From a virus: DNA of 26,720 nucleotides. Made by a program: the position numbers and the translations under genes. The notes below the pieces were generated by a model, which saw only the letters and a list, made by a program, of their open reading frames with translations, did not search any database and was not told the origin of the DNA. This document shows positions 19,132 through 26,720 of this stretch, piece after piece. The stretch lies in the IMG/VR virus record IMGVR_UViG_3300028027_000206, positions 1 through 26,720 of that record. One strand, given 5' to 3'. Position 1 is the first letter of the stretch; each line of letters starts with the position of its first letter.

Positions 19132-19187
19132 TGTACTCGCATTGGGTAGCATCACTTAAGCAAGACAAATCCAATGCGAAAAAATGA
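18900..19187 (+). CDS. -1 frame extension of the tail assembly chaperone
   Basis: 95 codons read in the -1 frame after the T9 run, beginning FESAGKSISDYWRR and including 'EEFEHLFNGGNSDEFKDVRA', 'SYYIVSLRDFKRRFSENLSF' and 'PLYTYYLMYSHWVASLKQ'. It looks like a well-formed protein and stops at TGA 19185-19187, overlapping the tape measure ATG as ATGA. It has no start of its own near the T-run, so it needs the frameshift. The shifted product would be 267 residues against 248 unshifted. Confidence 0.6.
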   Translation, partial: FESAGKSISDYWRRITEEFEHLFNGGNSDEFKDVRASYYIVSLRDFKRRFSENLSFAKGMGTDLSQLVEQPLYTYYLMYSHWVASLKQDKSNAKK

Positions 19188-21943
19188 GTACCTTAAGTAC
19201 CAATCAGATTGTTGTCGAATACATCATCAAGGAGGGTGATATTCGTAAAGCACAACAAGATTTTGATAAACTAACTGAGGCTGAGAAAAAGGCCGTTCTT
19301 GAAACCAAGAATCTGAATGATGCCATTCGCAAAACAAGTGATGAGTCCAAGAAACTAGGGGATCAGTTTAAAAAAACAACTGAGGAAGGTGTTTCAGGTT
19401 CAACAAAAACCGAAACGGCATTAAAGGCCATTGCAGGACCAATTCGACAAAATCGTGAGGCTCTATCAGCCTTTACATCTCAACTAAGAGTAGCAGGTGA
19501 TGTCGCCACCGCAGCAGCCAATAAAGCATCAGCAGGTTTTGCAGGATTAGAGGCTAAACAAAGAGGCAATGTCGCTGCCGCTAATGCGTTTCGTGGGAGT
19601 TTAGGCCAAGTAAATACAACACTTGAAACTACTTCTAAAACTGGTAAAAAAGCTACTGAAGATGTTGCAGGGGGGCTTCAAAATATTAATGGAATTGCTA
19701 CTAAAATAGGGCCATTAATAGCCGGAGCATTTTCAATAGCCGCCATATCTGCATTCACCAAACAAGTAATTGAAACAACCATCAAATTTGAGGGCTACAA
19801 CAAGGCAATTGAATTTGGATCAGGTAGTGCTGAGAACTTTGCCAAAAATCAAGAGTTCCTAACCAACCTAATCAATAAGTATGGTTTAGGTCTGGCATCC
19901 GCAACGGAAGCCTATAAACAATTCTTTACTGCATCAACTCTTGCCGGACAAGCACAAGACGAGACGAACCGACAATTTGAAGCCGTTACTAAGGCCGGAA
20001 CGGTTCTGAAACTGACCACCGATCAAATGCAAGGTGCGTTTATGGCCCTTGGTCAAATGATGTCAAAAGGTACGGTTCAGGCTGAAGAGTTAAGAGGCCA
20101 ATTGGGTGAACGTATTCCAGGGGCTTTCAGCATCATGGCAAAAGCCTTGAATGTAAATGAACGCCAATTGGGTAAGATGCTTGAGCAAGGTCAGGTTTTA
20201 TCCAAGACTGCACTTCCTGCATTTGCAACCGAACTCGAAAAGACCTTTGGTCCTGCTGCCGAAAGAAATCTAAATGGAATGGTCAATTCCCAAAACAGAT
20301 TTAATAACGCAATTGATAATCTGATTCTGGCGGTAGGGAATAAACTTGAACCATTCCTGAAAGGTGCTTATGATTTAGCCGCAGGAATTGCCAATCAATT
20401 GTCTGGAATTGGCGAAAAAGTAAAAACCCAAACTGCCGAAAATCTTGGTATGAAAAGGGCCGAAGCGGATATTGTAAAGCAATTGATTAAATACGGTGGT
20501 GATTTGACAGTTCAAAATCAAAAGTTCATCCGTCAGCAGGAAGCCGTATTACTTCTTCTTGGTATGGAAGAAAAAATTTATAATCAACAAGTTTTGGTGA
20601 CCGAGAAAAGAATAATGGCACAAAACGATTTTAATGGTGTGGCAACCAAAGCCCTAAAAGATGCTGAGAGTGAACTTAATATTTTGATTGCTGAAGAAAA
20701 GGAACTTTCAAAAATCGCAGGAATTGAGGTTAAAAGGGGCGAAGATAAAAAGATATTAACAGAAGCCGAAAAGAAAGCCCTAGAAGATCAGTATAAAATC
20801 AGGCTTCAAAACCTTGAACTACTTAAACAAATACGTCAGATTGAATTGACCTTACAAGGTGTTCCAGAAGCATCATTAATTGCTCAAAAAGAGTTTCTTG
20901 ACAAGAAATATAAACTTCAACTTGAATTCTTTGGAAAGGTTAAGCAATTGACAGAAACCGAAATCAAACTAACGGGAAAAGAATATGAAAAGAGCCTTTT
21001 CGATTTGAATAGATACTATGAAGGTCTGAAAATGGTCAATAAGACCGCAACGGCTGATTTTGCGAAAGAGAATACAAAAGTATTGGATGCAGAGCAAGAT
21101 GCCGGAATAATCAGAATGAAAAACTGGTCAAAAGCATATGAAGCCAACTTAGCCGATGAAGTAAAAGCAAAGAAAAAAGCGGAACTAGAAAAAGCAGAAG
21201 CAACAAAAATTTATTATGATTTAGTGGCCAATTCGGTTCAATCGCTTTTTGATATCCAACAACAAAACATTCAGAATGAATTGTCCTCATTAAGCCAAAA
21301 GTATTCCGAGGAAATCCGTCTGGCCGGTGACAATCAGCAGAAGGTTTTGGAGTTGAAACAAAAGCAAGAAGCCGAAGAAAAAGCATTACGAACAAGGGCA
21401 TTTGAAGCCCAAAGACAGGCCGCAATTGCTCAGGTAATATTTAATGTTGCCCCAATTATTGCCCAACATTTAGCAAAAGTTGTTACTGCGCCCCTAGCTA
21501 TTGCAGCGTACGCATCCGCAGCCGCACAAATCGCATTCATCGCAGCCCAACCAGTTCCTGAATTCAAAGAAGGAACGAAAGGTAAGCCATTCAAAGGTGG
21601 AAAGGCCATTGTCGGTGAGATCGGAAAAGAGTGGGTTGTAACTACATCCGGAGCAGTTTACGAAACACCAGGAGTAGCTACCTTGGTCGACCTGCCGAAA
21701 GGATCGCAGGTAATCCCACATCACGAGGTCATCAAATCAGAACGGTTCATGGGTTCAAAGCTGATGAATCAGGGCCGTGGTGAGTCTGGAACAGGGCAAT
21801 TGGTAGAAAGACTAATCAGTATTGAAAACACCTTATCAAAGCTACCAATCACATCCCTGACGATGGATGAAAGAGGCTTTACAAAAAAGATTCAGACCAA
21901 GTCGAGAGAAACCAAGATTTTAAATAATCGGTTCGGGAATTGA
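19184..21943 (+). CDS. tail tape measure protein
   Basis: 919 residues, the ruler and chaperoned core of the tail tube. After a helical, charged N-terminus and an Ala-rich stretch with a hydrophobic segment near 172-193 (IGPLIAGAFSIAAISAF), the tape measure domain spans roughly 195-400: 'ASATEAYKQFFTASTLAGQA', 'MQGAFMALGQMMSKGTVQAE', 'ELRGQLGERIPGAFSIMAKA'. A long coiled-coil-rich region follows. Near the end come an Ala/Ile-rich hydrophobic part (IAQVIFNVAPIIAQHL) and the typical 'GGKAIVGEIGKEWVV' block. The length points to a long-tailed phage. Its ATG overlaps the stop of the shifted chaperone frame. Confidence 0.93.
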   Translation: MSTLSTNQIVVEYIIKEGDIRKAQQDFDKLTEAEKKAVLETKNLNDAIRKTSDESKKLGDQFKKTTEEGVSGSTKTETALKAIAGPIRQNREALSAFTSQLRVAGDVATAAANKASAGFAGLEAKQRGNVAAANAFRGSLGQVNTTLETTSKTGKKATEDVAGGLQNINGIATKIGPLIAGAFSIAAISAFTKQVIETTIKFEGYNKAIEFGSGSAENFAKNQEFLTNLINKYGLGLASATEAYKQFFTASTLAGQAQDETNRQFEAVTKAGTVLKLTTDQMQGAFMALGQMMSKGTVQAEELRGQLGERIPGAFSIMAKALNVNERQLGKMLEQGQVLSKTALPAFATELEKTFGPAAERNLNGMVNSQNRFNNAIDNLILAVGNKLEPFLKGAYDLAAGIANQLSGIGEKVKTQTAENLGMKRAEADIVKQLIKYGGDLTVQNQKFIRQQEAVLLLLGMEEKIYNQQVLVTEKRIMAQNDFNGVATKALKDAESELNILIAEEKELSKIAGIEVKRGEDKKILTEAEKKALEDQYKIRLQNLELLKQIRQIELTLQGVPEASLIAQKEFLDKKYKLQLEFFGKVKQLTETEIKLTGKEYEKSLFDLNRYYEGLKMVNKTATADFAKENTKVLDAEQDAGIIRMKNWSKAYEANLADEVKAKKKAELEKAEATKIYYDLVANSVQSLFDIQQQNIQNELSSLSQKYSEEIRLAGDNQQKVLELKQKQEAEEKALRTRAFEAQRQAAIAQVIFNVAPIIAQHLAKVVTAPLAIAAYASAAAQIAFIAAQPVPEFKEGTKGKPFKGGKAIVGEIGKEWVVTTSGAVYETPGVATLVDLPKGSQVIPHHEVIKSERFMGSKLMNQGRGESGTGQLVERLISIENTLSKLPITSLTMDERGFTKKIQTKSRETKILNNRFGN

Positions 21944-21952
21944 TTTTGTTGC

Positions 21953-21960
21953 TATATTTG
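21953..21960 (+). promoter_or_regulatory. TAnnTTTG promoter box after the tape measure gene
   Basis: TATATTTG starts ten bases after the tape measure stop codon. No gene follows before the terminator at 22019, so it could drive a short RNA. No -33 TTTG at 19 bases. Confidence 0.4.
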
Positions 21961-21965
21961 CAACT

Positions 21966-22045
21966 GACGGACTACTTCAGTCATACTCTTTTTTTTGTTT
22001 TTTCGTTTGTTTTCAAAAAGCCCGGCTCAAAAGGTCGGGTTTTTT
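21966..22045 (+). ncRNA. possible small RNA between a promoter box and a terminator
   Basis: The interval starts about six bases after TATATTTG and ends at the 22019-22045 terminator. Near its start ACTGA (21963-21967) can pair with TCAGT (21977-21981), followed by a T-rich stretch. No open frame of note is present. This would be an 80-base transcript; no family is recognised and it may simply be spacer. Confidence 0.25.
22019..22045 (+). terminator. intrinsic terminator
   Basis: Eight base pairs, 22019-22026 with 22034-22041 (two G-T pairs), loop TCAAAAG, then five T. It ends the tape measure transcript and any short RNA from 21966. Confidence 0.8.
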
Positions 22046-22057
22046 GTTGCAAAATAG

Positions 22058-22088
22058 TTTGGTAGTTCAATTCTCTTGTTTACTTTTG
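22058..22088 (+). promoter_or_regulatory. consensus Bacteroidota promoter for the 22113 cassette
   Basis: TTTG (22058-22061), exactly 19 bases, then TACTTTTG (22081-22088). The -7 box is the same as that at 14122. The first gene starts 25 bases later. Confidence 0.7.
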
Positions 22089-22112
22089 TTGCAAATTAAA
22101 ACAAACCAGAAA

Positions 22113-22322
22113 ATGGCAAAGAAAACAGAAATCAAAAACATGGTTCAATTACGGGATTCACTTTTGGAAACCTATAACCAACTGAAGAATGGAGAAATTG
22201 GTACTAAAGAGGCCAAGGAAACCAGTAATCTATCTGGCAAAATTGTTTCAACCGTAAAGGCTCAGATGGAGTATTACGTGATGACTAAGGCTGATGGCAA
22301 GATAGAGTTCATGGAATGTTAG
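22113..22322 (+). CDS. small conserved phage hypothetical protein, 69 aa
   Basis: Start at ATG 22113 (MAKKTEIKNMVQLRDSLLET); the longer in-frame ORF reads through the promoter. A soluble helical protein with 'LRDSLLETYNQLKNGEIGTK' and 'ETSNLSGKIVSTVKAQMEYY'. The 'e-sN-sGKiv-tvk-QlEY' block is familiar from small phage proteins in this host group, often next to replication or regulatory genes. It overlaps the next gene by 7 bases. Function unknown. Confidence 0.7.
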   Translation: MAKKTEIKNMVQLRDSLLETYNQLKNGEIGTKEAKETSNLSGKIVSTVKAQMEYYVMTKADGKIEFMEC

Positions 22323-22987
22323 CAGACGCAGTTTCTCTAATTTATGAACGCCTTTATTATCTTAATAAGGGCGTTCATATAAAACAAAAGCCTTCTTTAT
22401 TTATAAATATTGAAATAGATAGAGGGAGGTATCATTTTGATTTTGCAAATGTTTATTCCGATTTTTACAAAATCCCATTTCCTGACATGAGAATCTTTCC
22501 TAAGATTACGATTCGATTTGGATTTGAAAGAAATGAATCGAAAAAACATCTTTTATTAACTGGGAAGGATTCGGTTGCCATACTTTTAGACTTAAAATCA
22601 TTCCTAAAAATTGCAAATAAAGTTTGCAATAAAGTGGTTCTAAACCGGCCATACCTTCTTGATAACGAAGTCAAAAAAGCGTACAAAAGGCATTATTTAG
22701 ATGCATATAAAAAGGGGTTTAACAATGCTGAAAGATTTAGTATAGATAAAATCAAAGAAGATTTTGTTTATTTGACAGAAGAAATGTATGCTAATTTTTC
22801 CGATTTGTATATTAAGTCAAAAGACCCTGATTTTAGGAGAAAGTTGAAAAACATGGATACTGAAGGCAGATCATATTTTGACTTTTTGCCAAGGACCAAA
22901 GAAGATGCAGAAAATTGGAAGATTATAACTGACATTATTTCTCTTCATCAAAAAATTAAATCATTCGTTCAGGAAAAATCAACTTAA
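22316..22987 (+). CDS. AT-rich hypothetical protein, 223 aa, possible moron gene
   Basis: A soluble protein rich in Lys, Phe and Tyr, with no motif I recognise. The first half is beta-rich with alternating hydrophobics (SLFINIEIDRGRYHFDF and FPKITIRFGF), the second half helical and charged. Its base composition is clearly more AT-rich than the tape measure and tail genes around it. It is bounded by a promoter upstream of its partner and a terminator just after its stop, so it is probably an inserted accessory gene that can be expressed independently. The role is unknown. Confidence 0.75.
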   Translation: MLADAVSLIYERLYYLNKGVHIKQKPSLFINIEIDRGRYHFDFANVYSDFYKIPFPDMRIFPKITIRFGFERNESKKHLLLTGKDSVAILLDLKSFLKIANKVCNKVVLNRPYLLDNEVKKAYKRHYLDAYKKGFNNAERFSIDKIKEDFVYLTEEMYANFSDLYIKSKDPDFRRKLKNMDTEGRSYFDFLPRTKEDAENWKIITDIISLHQKIKSFVQEKST

Positions 22988-23007
22988 GGGCTTCGGCCCT
23001 TTTTTTA
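22986..23007 (+). terminator. intrinsic terminator with UUCG loop
   Basis: AAGGGC (22986-22991), loop TTCG, GCCCTT (22996-23001), then more T. It overlaps the last bases of the 22316 stop codon and ends that cassette. Confidence 0.9.
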
Positions 23008-23009
23008 TT

Positions 23010-23017
23010 TACCTTTG
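23010..23017 (+). promoter_or_regulatory. TAnnTTTG promoter box for the tail gene group
   Basis: TACCTTTG follows the terminator T-run and lies four bases before the ATG at 23022, so a transcript would be almost leaderless. No -33 TTTG at 19 bases. Confidence 0.45.
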
Positions 23018-23021
23018 TCCT

Positions 23022-25280
23022 ATGGCAGGATGGAAGTTTTATTTAAACGGCATACAGGTTGCTGAACCCATTGGTTGGGATGCAATCGAATTCACGGCCA
23101 AACGGCTACCTTCTTACGGGATTGATTCGCCATTCAGCACAGAATTAACCTTCACCGGAAAGGCCGCAAACTTAATAAAGGCTGAATATGATGTCCATTA
23201 CATCAATGCTGAAATAGCTATCCTGATTCAGTCTGATGTCAATGTGAACGGTTCAGCGTATGCCTTTGTTGGATTCCTGAACCTATCAATCTATTCCGAA
23301 AAGAACGTCTGCGATACCAATGGATTCGAAGTGACCGTTGGAATTATTGAGGACAATTTCAGAGAACGGTTTCTTGCTCGTCAGAATGTGGAGATTGATT
23401 TGTTGTCCGCAAAGGACTTGGATGAAAACGCAATCACTCCGGTTGTGTTGGATACGATTACAACGCACTCTCAGGAATTATTTCTCCAAGCTGATGCCAT
23501 ACAATACGATCCAAGAGTTTACAACAACATTATCAACGATCCGGTTTTCCTGGTCTTTTGGAGAACATCTGATTTTAAGGGTGTTTTTGGCAATACATTT
23601 AACATTACTGGAAATATAGTTTCTGGTACAAATGTGATATTTGTGAACAACTCAGACGAGACGAGAGAAATGTTATTTTCGGGTCGGGCAGTTGTTTCCG
23701 TTAAAAACAACCATCCATTTAATACCAACAGAGCATTTGTAACAATTGGGCAATTTGATGGGTCGGGTGGATCAACTGGAATTTTTACCACTGTTTTTAC
23801 CACGCCAAATATCCCACCTTTAGGAACTTACAACATTGACTACACGTTTACCCAAATCCCAATTTCAGTTCAAGCGGATTACAGGGTTGCCTATTATCTA
23901 TCTCTTGACTTCAGCCCCATTTACGGATATGATATAACCTTTGCCGATACCAACACATTAAGACTGGAGGAGTTTAATTCAACGACCGCATCTCTTACAA
24001 ATGGACTGACCATATTCAAAGCACTTGAGGCCGCAATTTATATAACTACTGGCACTCCAAATGGTCTGGTTTCAGATGTATTCAGTGATCCTGACGGATG
24101 CTTTTGGAATAACTTCATGACAACGGGTTTATTAATCCGAAACGCAACTCCACCAGAGGGAACTCAATTCCCAATTAAGACATCCTTTGAAAAGTTATAT
24201 GAAGGACTGAACAGGATATTCTGTTTGGGTTGGCAGTTTGAACAAGATACCTATGGAACGTGGAAATTGAGAGTCGAAAAGGCTGATTATTTCTTCAATA
24301 CCAACACGGTTGTTCAGTCATTCCCGAAAGTCGGGCAGATTATTCAAAACGCCATGTCTGACAAACTGGTGAACAACATTAAAATCGGCTATTCCGATAA
24401 GTTCAAAAATATTGCAGTATCAGCGATTACCGAAATCAATGCAGACCGGAATTATTTCATTGCCAATAAAGCAAGGGCCGACAATTCATCCGTTAGTCTG
24501 GATTTACTTTCAGACATCATTGCGTCAGGTTATGCGATTGAGTTTTACAGACGGTTGCAGTTCTTACGGGATGATTCAGGATCATCTGACAGGCCAAATG
24601 ATTATGATCTGTTCATCATCTGGACGAATCGATATGAGGTCACGGTTGATCTCGATACAGAACCGGGAATCGGTTATCGGTTGGAAGGTGAAACTGGAAG
24701 CAAGACCTTTGCACCGGGAACGGTTAGCTACGGTTCAAACTTCATTGCTGAATCCAACGGCCCAATTGACCGGGTTTATAATGTCTACAATTCACCTGCA
24801 CGAATAGCTGCTCGGTGGTGGAAGATACTTGGAATGCACACCTATGGCCTACCAACTGCCAATGCAATTTTGGCGTTTCAGGTTGGGCAATACTTCACTG
24901 ATTATTCCAGTCGGATTGATTCGACAAGTGAACCGGAAGAGTGCATGGAGGTAATCAATGGGGCATCGGATGTCCTTTTTGAAAATACCAACATCGGGCC
25001 GGACATCTTAGTTCCTGGTGAAGTGGAATATTTGATGAAACCCATTTCAGTCGAATTCGATGCACCACAAACCCTCTGTTCATTCATTGACATGAGTTAC
25101 AACGGCACAGGGTTGGTCAGGGTCACATCTGGAAGTCTCGAACTATTTGGATTCATTGACGAAGCAACGAACAAACCACAAGACCCGAATTCAGGATTAT
25201 CAACTTTACGGCTAACTTTGGCGAACAAAATCGGTGATGCAAGAGCCTTTTCAGATGGCTTTTCAGACGGATTTTCTTAA
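23022..25280 (+). CDS. tail tip or baseplate-like structural protein
   Basis: 752 residues. The N-terminus 'MAGWKFYLNGIQVAEPIGWD' followed by 'IEFTAKRLPSYGIDSPFSTE' is a beta-rich start like that of tail-tip or distal tail proteins encoded after tape measures in Bacteroidota phages. Most of the protein is beta-rich, with no membrane segment or catalytic motif. The end holds a short tandem repeat (AFSDGFSDGFS), encoded by a repeated run near 25250. Its position after the tape measure and before a fibre-like gene supports a role at the tail end, perhaps host contact. The exact part is not certain. Confidence 0.72.
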   Translation: MAGWKFYLNGIQVAEPIGWDAIEFTAKRLPSYGIDSPFSTELTFTGKAANLIKAEYDVHYINAEIAILIQSDVNVNGSAYAFVGFLNLSIYSEKNVCDTNGFEVTVGIIEDNFRERFLARQNVEIDLLSAKDLDENAITPVVLDTITTHSQELFLQADAIQYDPRVYNNIINDPVFLVFWRTSDFKGVFGNTFNITGNIVSGTNVIFVNNSDETREMLFSGRAVVSVKNNHPFNTNRAFVTIGQFDGSGGSTGIFTTVFTTPNIPPLGTYNIDYTFTQIPISVQADYRVAYYLSLDFSPIYGYDITFADTNTLRLEEFNSTTASLTNGLTIFKALEAAIYITTGTPNGLVSDVFSDPDGCFWNNFMTTGLLIRNATPPEGTQFPIKTSFEKLYEGLNRIFCLGWQFEQDTYGTWKLRVEKADYFFNTNTVVQSFPKVGQIIQNAMSDKLVNNIKIGYSDKFKNIAVSAITEINADRNYFIANKARADNSSVSLDLLSDIIASGYAIEFYRRLQFLRDDSGSSDRPNDYDLFIIWTNRYEVTVDLDTEPGIGYRLEGETGSKTFAPGTVSYGSNFIAESNGPIDRVYNVYNSPARIAARWWKILGMHTYGLPTANAILAFQVGQYFTDYSSRIDSTSEPEECMEVINGASDVLFENTNIGPDILVPGEVEYLMKPISVEFDAPQTLCSFIDMSYNGTGLVRVTSGSLELFGFIDEATNKPQDPNSGLSTLRLTLANKIGDARAFSDGFSDGFS

Positions 25281-25294
25281 ACGAATAAAAAACA

Positions 25295-26401
25295 ATGGCA
25301 AATACTAGGGCGCAACAGACAACGCTAATATCCACCAACATACCCGACAACACATCGGGATTGGTAACCCCTGCAAAGGTCAGAGAGGTTGATGATGCAC
25401 AGGTTTCGGCTGCTGCATTTGTGGACGATGACAATGACTTCACGGGGGTCAATACCCACACCAAACAGGTAAGATGGCATAAAGGTGATAATCTGGCATC
25501 GGGGTCTGAAATAACACTTGGGAATACAGGCAACTTTCACCACATCACCGGAAACACAACCATTACATCAATATCCACGAAGCAACACGGAACACGGATA
25601 TTATTGTACTTCGTTTCAAACCCTCTGCTGGCCCATTCGTCGGCTTTGTTTCTGCCAAATGCAACCAATCTTCAAGTCATTGCCGGGAGCCTTTATGAGT
25701 TCATTTCAGAAGGGTCAGGCAATTGGCGAATGTTGAACAATGATTCACTCAATAATGTGGTCATCAGTTCAATTGCAGATGATGAGGTTCTGCAATATGA
25801 GGCAAGCACTAAGAGTTGGAAAAATGTTGGATTCGGTACGGCATTAGCAAATTCAATCGGCAGTTCTGGATCACCGGGGCAAATCCCACAGACAGACGGA
25901 GCAGGGAATCTATCTTGGACCACCAATGGCGGTTCAGTATTGCTTCAATTCCTTCGTAACATCACGGCCGCAACCGTAACCGGGACAACGGCTAACACTT
26001 ACCTGACTGGTTTATTGATCCCTGCCAATACGTTCACGGTTGGTAATTCATTTGATGTGTTGGTACGGATTTTCAGGAATACATCTGTTGGAACTTGTAC
26101 CCATAGGATTTACTTGAACACAACAAACGATTTAGCCGGATCGCCCATCTTAATCGGTAATGCCGTTGTAACTGCCGGATTTACCGGATTGCTCTTGAGC
26201 CGGAATCTACTAATCCGATCATCCACAAGTACGGCCCATTACCCGGGTGCAACCAACGCAGTAATTGATATTACTTTAAGCACCGCATTCGATCTATCTA
26301 ACATTGATTGGACGGTCAATCAGTATTTAGTGGTATCGACCCAACCATCCGCAACTACACAAACCATAACTCACTATTCAACCGTTATATCACCGCACTA
26401 A
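25295..26401 (+). CDS. tail fibre-like protein
   Basis: 368 residues. The N-terminus has 'TTLISTNIPDNTSGLVTPAK', a pattern shared with the attachment part of many phage fibre or collar proteins ('I-dN-tg-ITp--vR'). The middle and end are Thr/Ser/Asn-rich beta strands (LGNTGNFHHITGNTTITSIS), with 'GSSGSPGQIPQTDGAGNLSW', a short linker typical of fibres. No enzymatic motif. It probably recognises the host surface or supports a receptor-binding protein. The stop overlaps the next ATG as TAATG. Confidence 0.75.
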   Translation: MANTRAQQTTLISTNIPDNTSGLVTPAKVREVDDAQVSAAAFVDDDNDFTGVNTHTKQVRWHKGDNLASGSEITLGNTGNFHHITGNTTITSISTKQHGTRILLYFVSNPLLAHSSALFLPNATNLQVIAGSLYEFISEGSGNWRMLNNDSLNNVVISSIADDEVLQYEASTKSWKNVGFGTALANSIGSSGSPGQIPQTDGAGNLSWTTNGGSVLLQFLRNITAATVTGTTANTYLTGLLIPANTFTVGNSFDVLVRIFRNTSVGTCTHRIYLNTTNDLAGSPILIGNAVVTAGFTGLLLSRNLLIRSSTSTAHYPGATNAVIDITLSTAFDLSNIDWTVNQYLVVSTQPSATTQTITHYSTVISPH

Positions 26402-26631
26402 TGAACATTATTTTCGAAAATCAACTTATAGGTTTATCCGGCATCGAATATTCAGCAACCGGATATGAAATAGTAGGGCCAAACGGCATTCATCTATTCT
26501 TGGAATCGGACGAAAACCGGAGTGCAATTTATCTTGAAGCAAATGAAATGTCGGTCAATGATGTTGAATGTGGTTCGATTGGTGAATTGATTGCAATGAT
26601 TGGGAATCCACCTTTAATTCAAAATTCATAA
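26401..26631 (+). CDS. hypothetical protein in tail region, 76 aa
   Basis: Start at ATG 26401, overlapping the fibre gene's TAA; a longer in-frame ORF from 26308 lies within the fibre gene. An acidic beta-rich protein (MNIIFENQLIGLSGIEYSAT). Its TAA overlaps the next ATG as TAATG. It may be a small tail component or fibre chaperone by location only. Confidence 0.6.
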   Translation: MNIIFENQLIGLSGIEYSATGYEIVGPNGIHLFLESDENRSAIYLEANEMSVNDVECGSIGELIAMIGNPPLIQNS

Positions 26632-26720
26632 TGGGAAACGCACATCCTTTCTACCGATTTAGTCCGGCTAATGTCAATGGGGGATTTGAACCGGGATACA
26701 ACCTTCAATCAACTTTGTCG
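26631..26720 (+). CDS. start of a protein cut by the window edge, probably structural
   Basis: The frame from ATG 26631 is open to the window end, 30 codons, starting MGNAHPFYRFSPANVNGGFE. It is coupled to the previous gene by TAATG. The visible part has no recognisable motif; the tail context is the only clue. Confidence 0.5.
   Translation, partial: MGNAHPFYRFSPANVNGGFEPGYNLQSTLS

Noticed and set aside
1-26720. CRISPR array, insertion sequence, integrase, or toxin-antitoxin pair
   Set aside because: No regularly spaced repeats, transposase or integrase motifs, or recognisable toxin-antitoxin pair were seen on either strand.

Overview
This window is most likely part of the genome of a tailed double-stranded DNA phage (or prophage) that infects a member of the Bacteroidota. 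The phage assignment rests on an ERF single-strand annealing protein, a Gp157-like protein, a small and a large terminase subunit, a tape measure protein, tail proteins and a lysis gene cluster. The host assignment is an inference. Intergenic regions of the right half repeatedly carry TAnnTTTG, twice with TTTG exactly 19 bases upstream, which is the Bacteroidota sigma-factor promoter pattern. Shine-Dalgarno sequences are mostly absent, and several exported products look like Bacteroidota lipoproteins. No integrase, repressor, DNA polymerase, portal or major capsid gene was found, so the lifestyle is undecided and the genome continues on both sides.

Layout. (1) Positions 1-11707, + strand: a long early-type region of about 40 small genes, most joined by ATGA or TAATG overlaps. 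Recognisable members are ERF (4632), an Imm5-like helical protein (5264), Gp157-like (6078), a stand-alone LytTR DNA-binding protein (6882), and a 420-residue secreted HExxHxxGxxH metalloprotease lipoprotein (9609). (2) Positions 11708-11916: a tRNA-like element with perfect acceptor and T arms, then a strong terminator. (3) Positions 11915-13274, - strand: lysis cassette with M15 endolysin, membrane protein, inner-spanin-like protein, holin-like protein and a GTG-started small lipoprotein. (4) Position 13339: a secreted SGNH-hydrolase-like gene diverges from the lysis cassette. (5) Positions 14099-15115: a small cassette with its own promoter and terminator. (6) Positions 15115-17515: three small basic conserved phage proteins, then the terminase subunits; the large subunit starts at TTG. 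(7) Positions 17512-21943: small genes and a probable tail assembly chaperone whose T9 run appears to drive a -1 frameshift into a frame ending exactly at the tape measure start. (8) Positions 21944-23007: a possible small RNA, then a low-GC two-gene cassette with promoter and terminator. (9) Positions 23022-26720: tail tip or baseplate-like protein, fibre-like protein, one small gene and one truncated gene.

The strongest observations are the frameshift site ahead of the tape measure gene, the tRNA-like element, the metalloprotease with a duplicated signal-peptide start upstream, the opposite-strand lysis cassette containing a previously easy-to-miss GTG lipoprotein gene, and the absence of head genes between terminase and tape measure.
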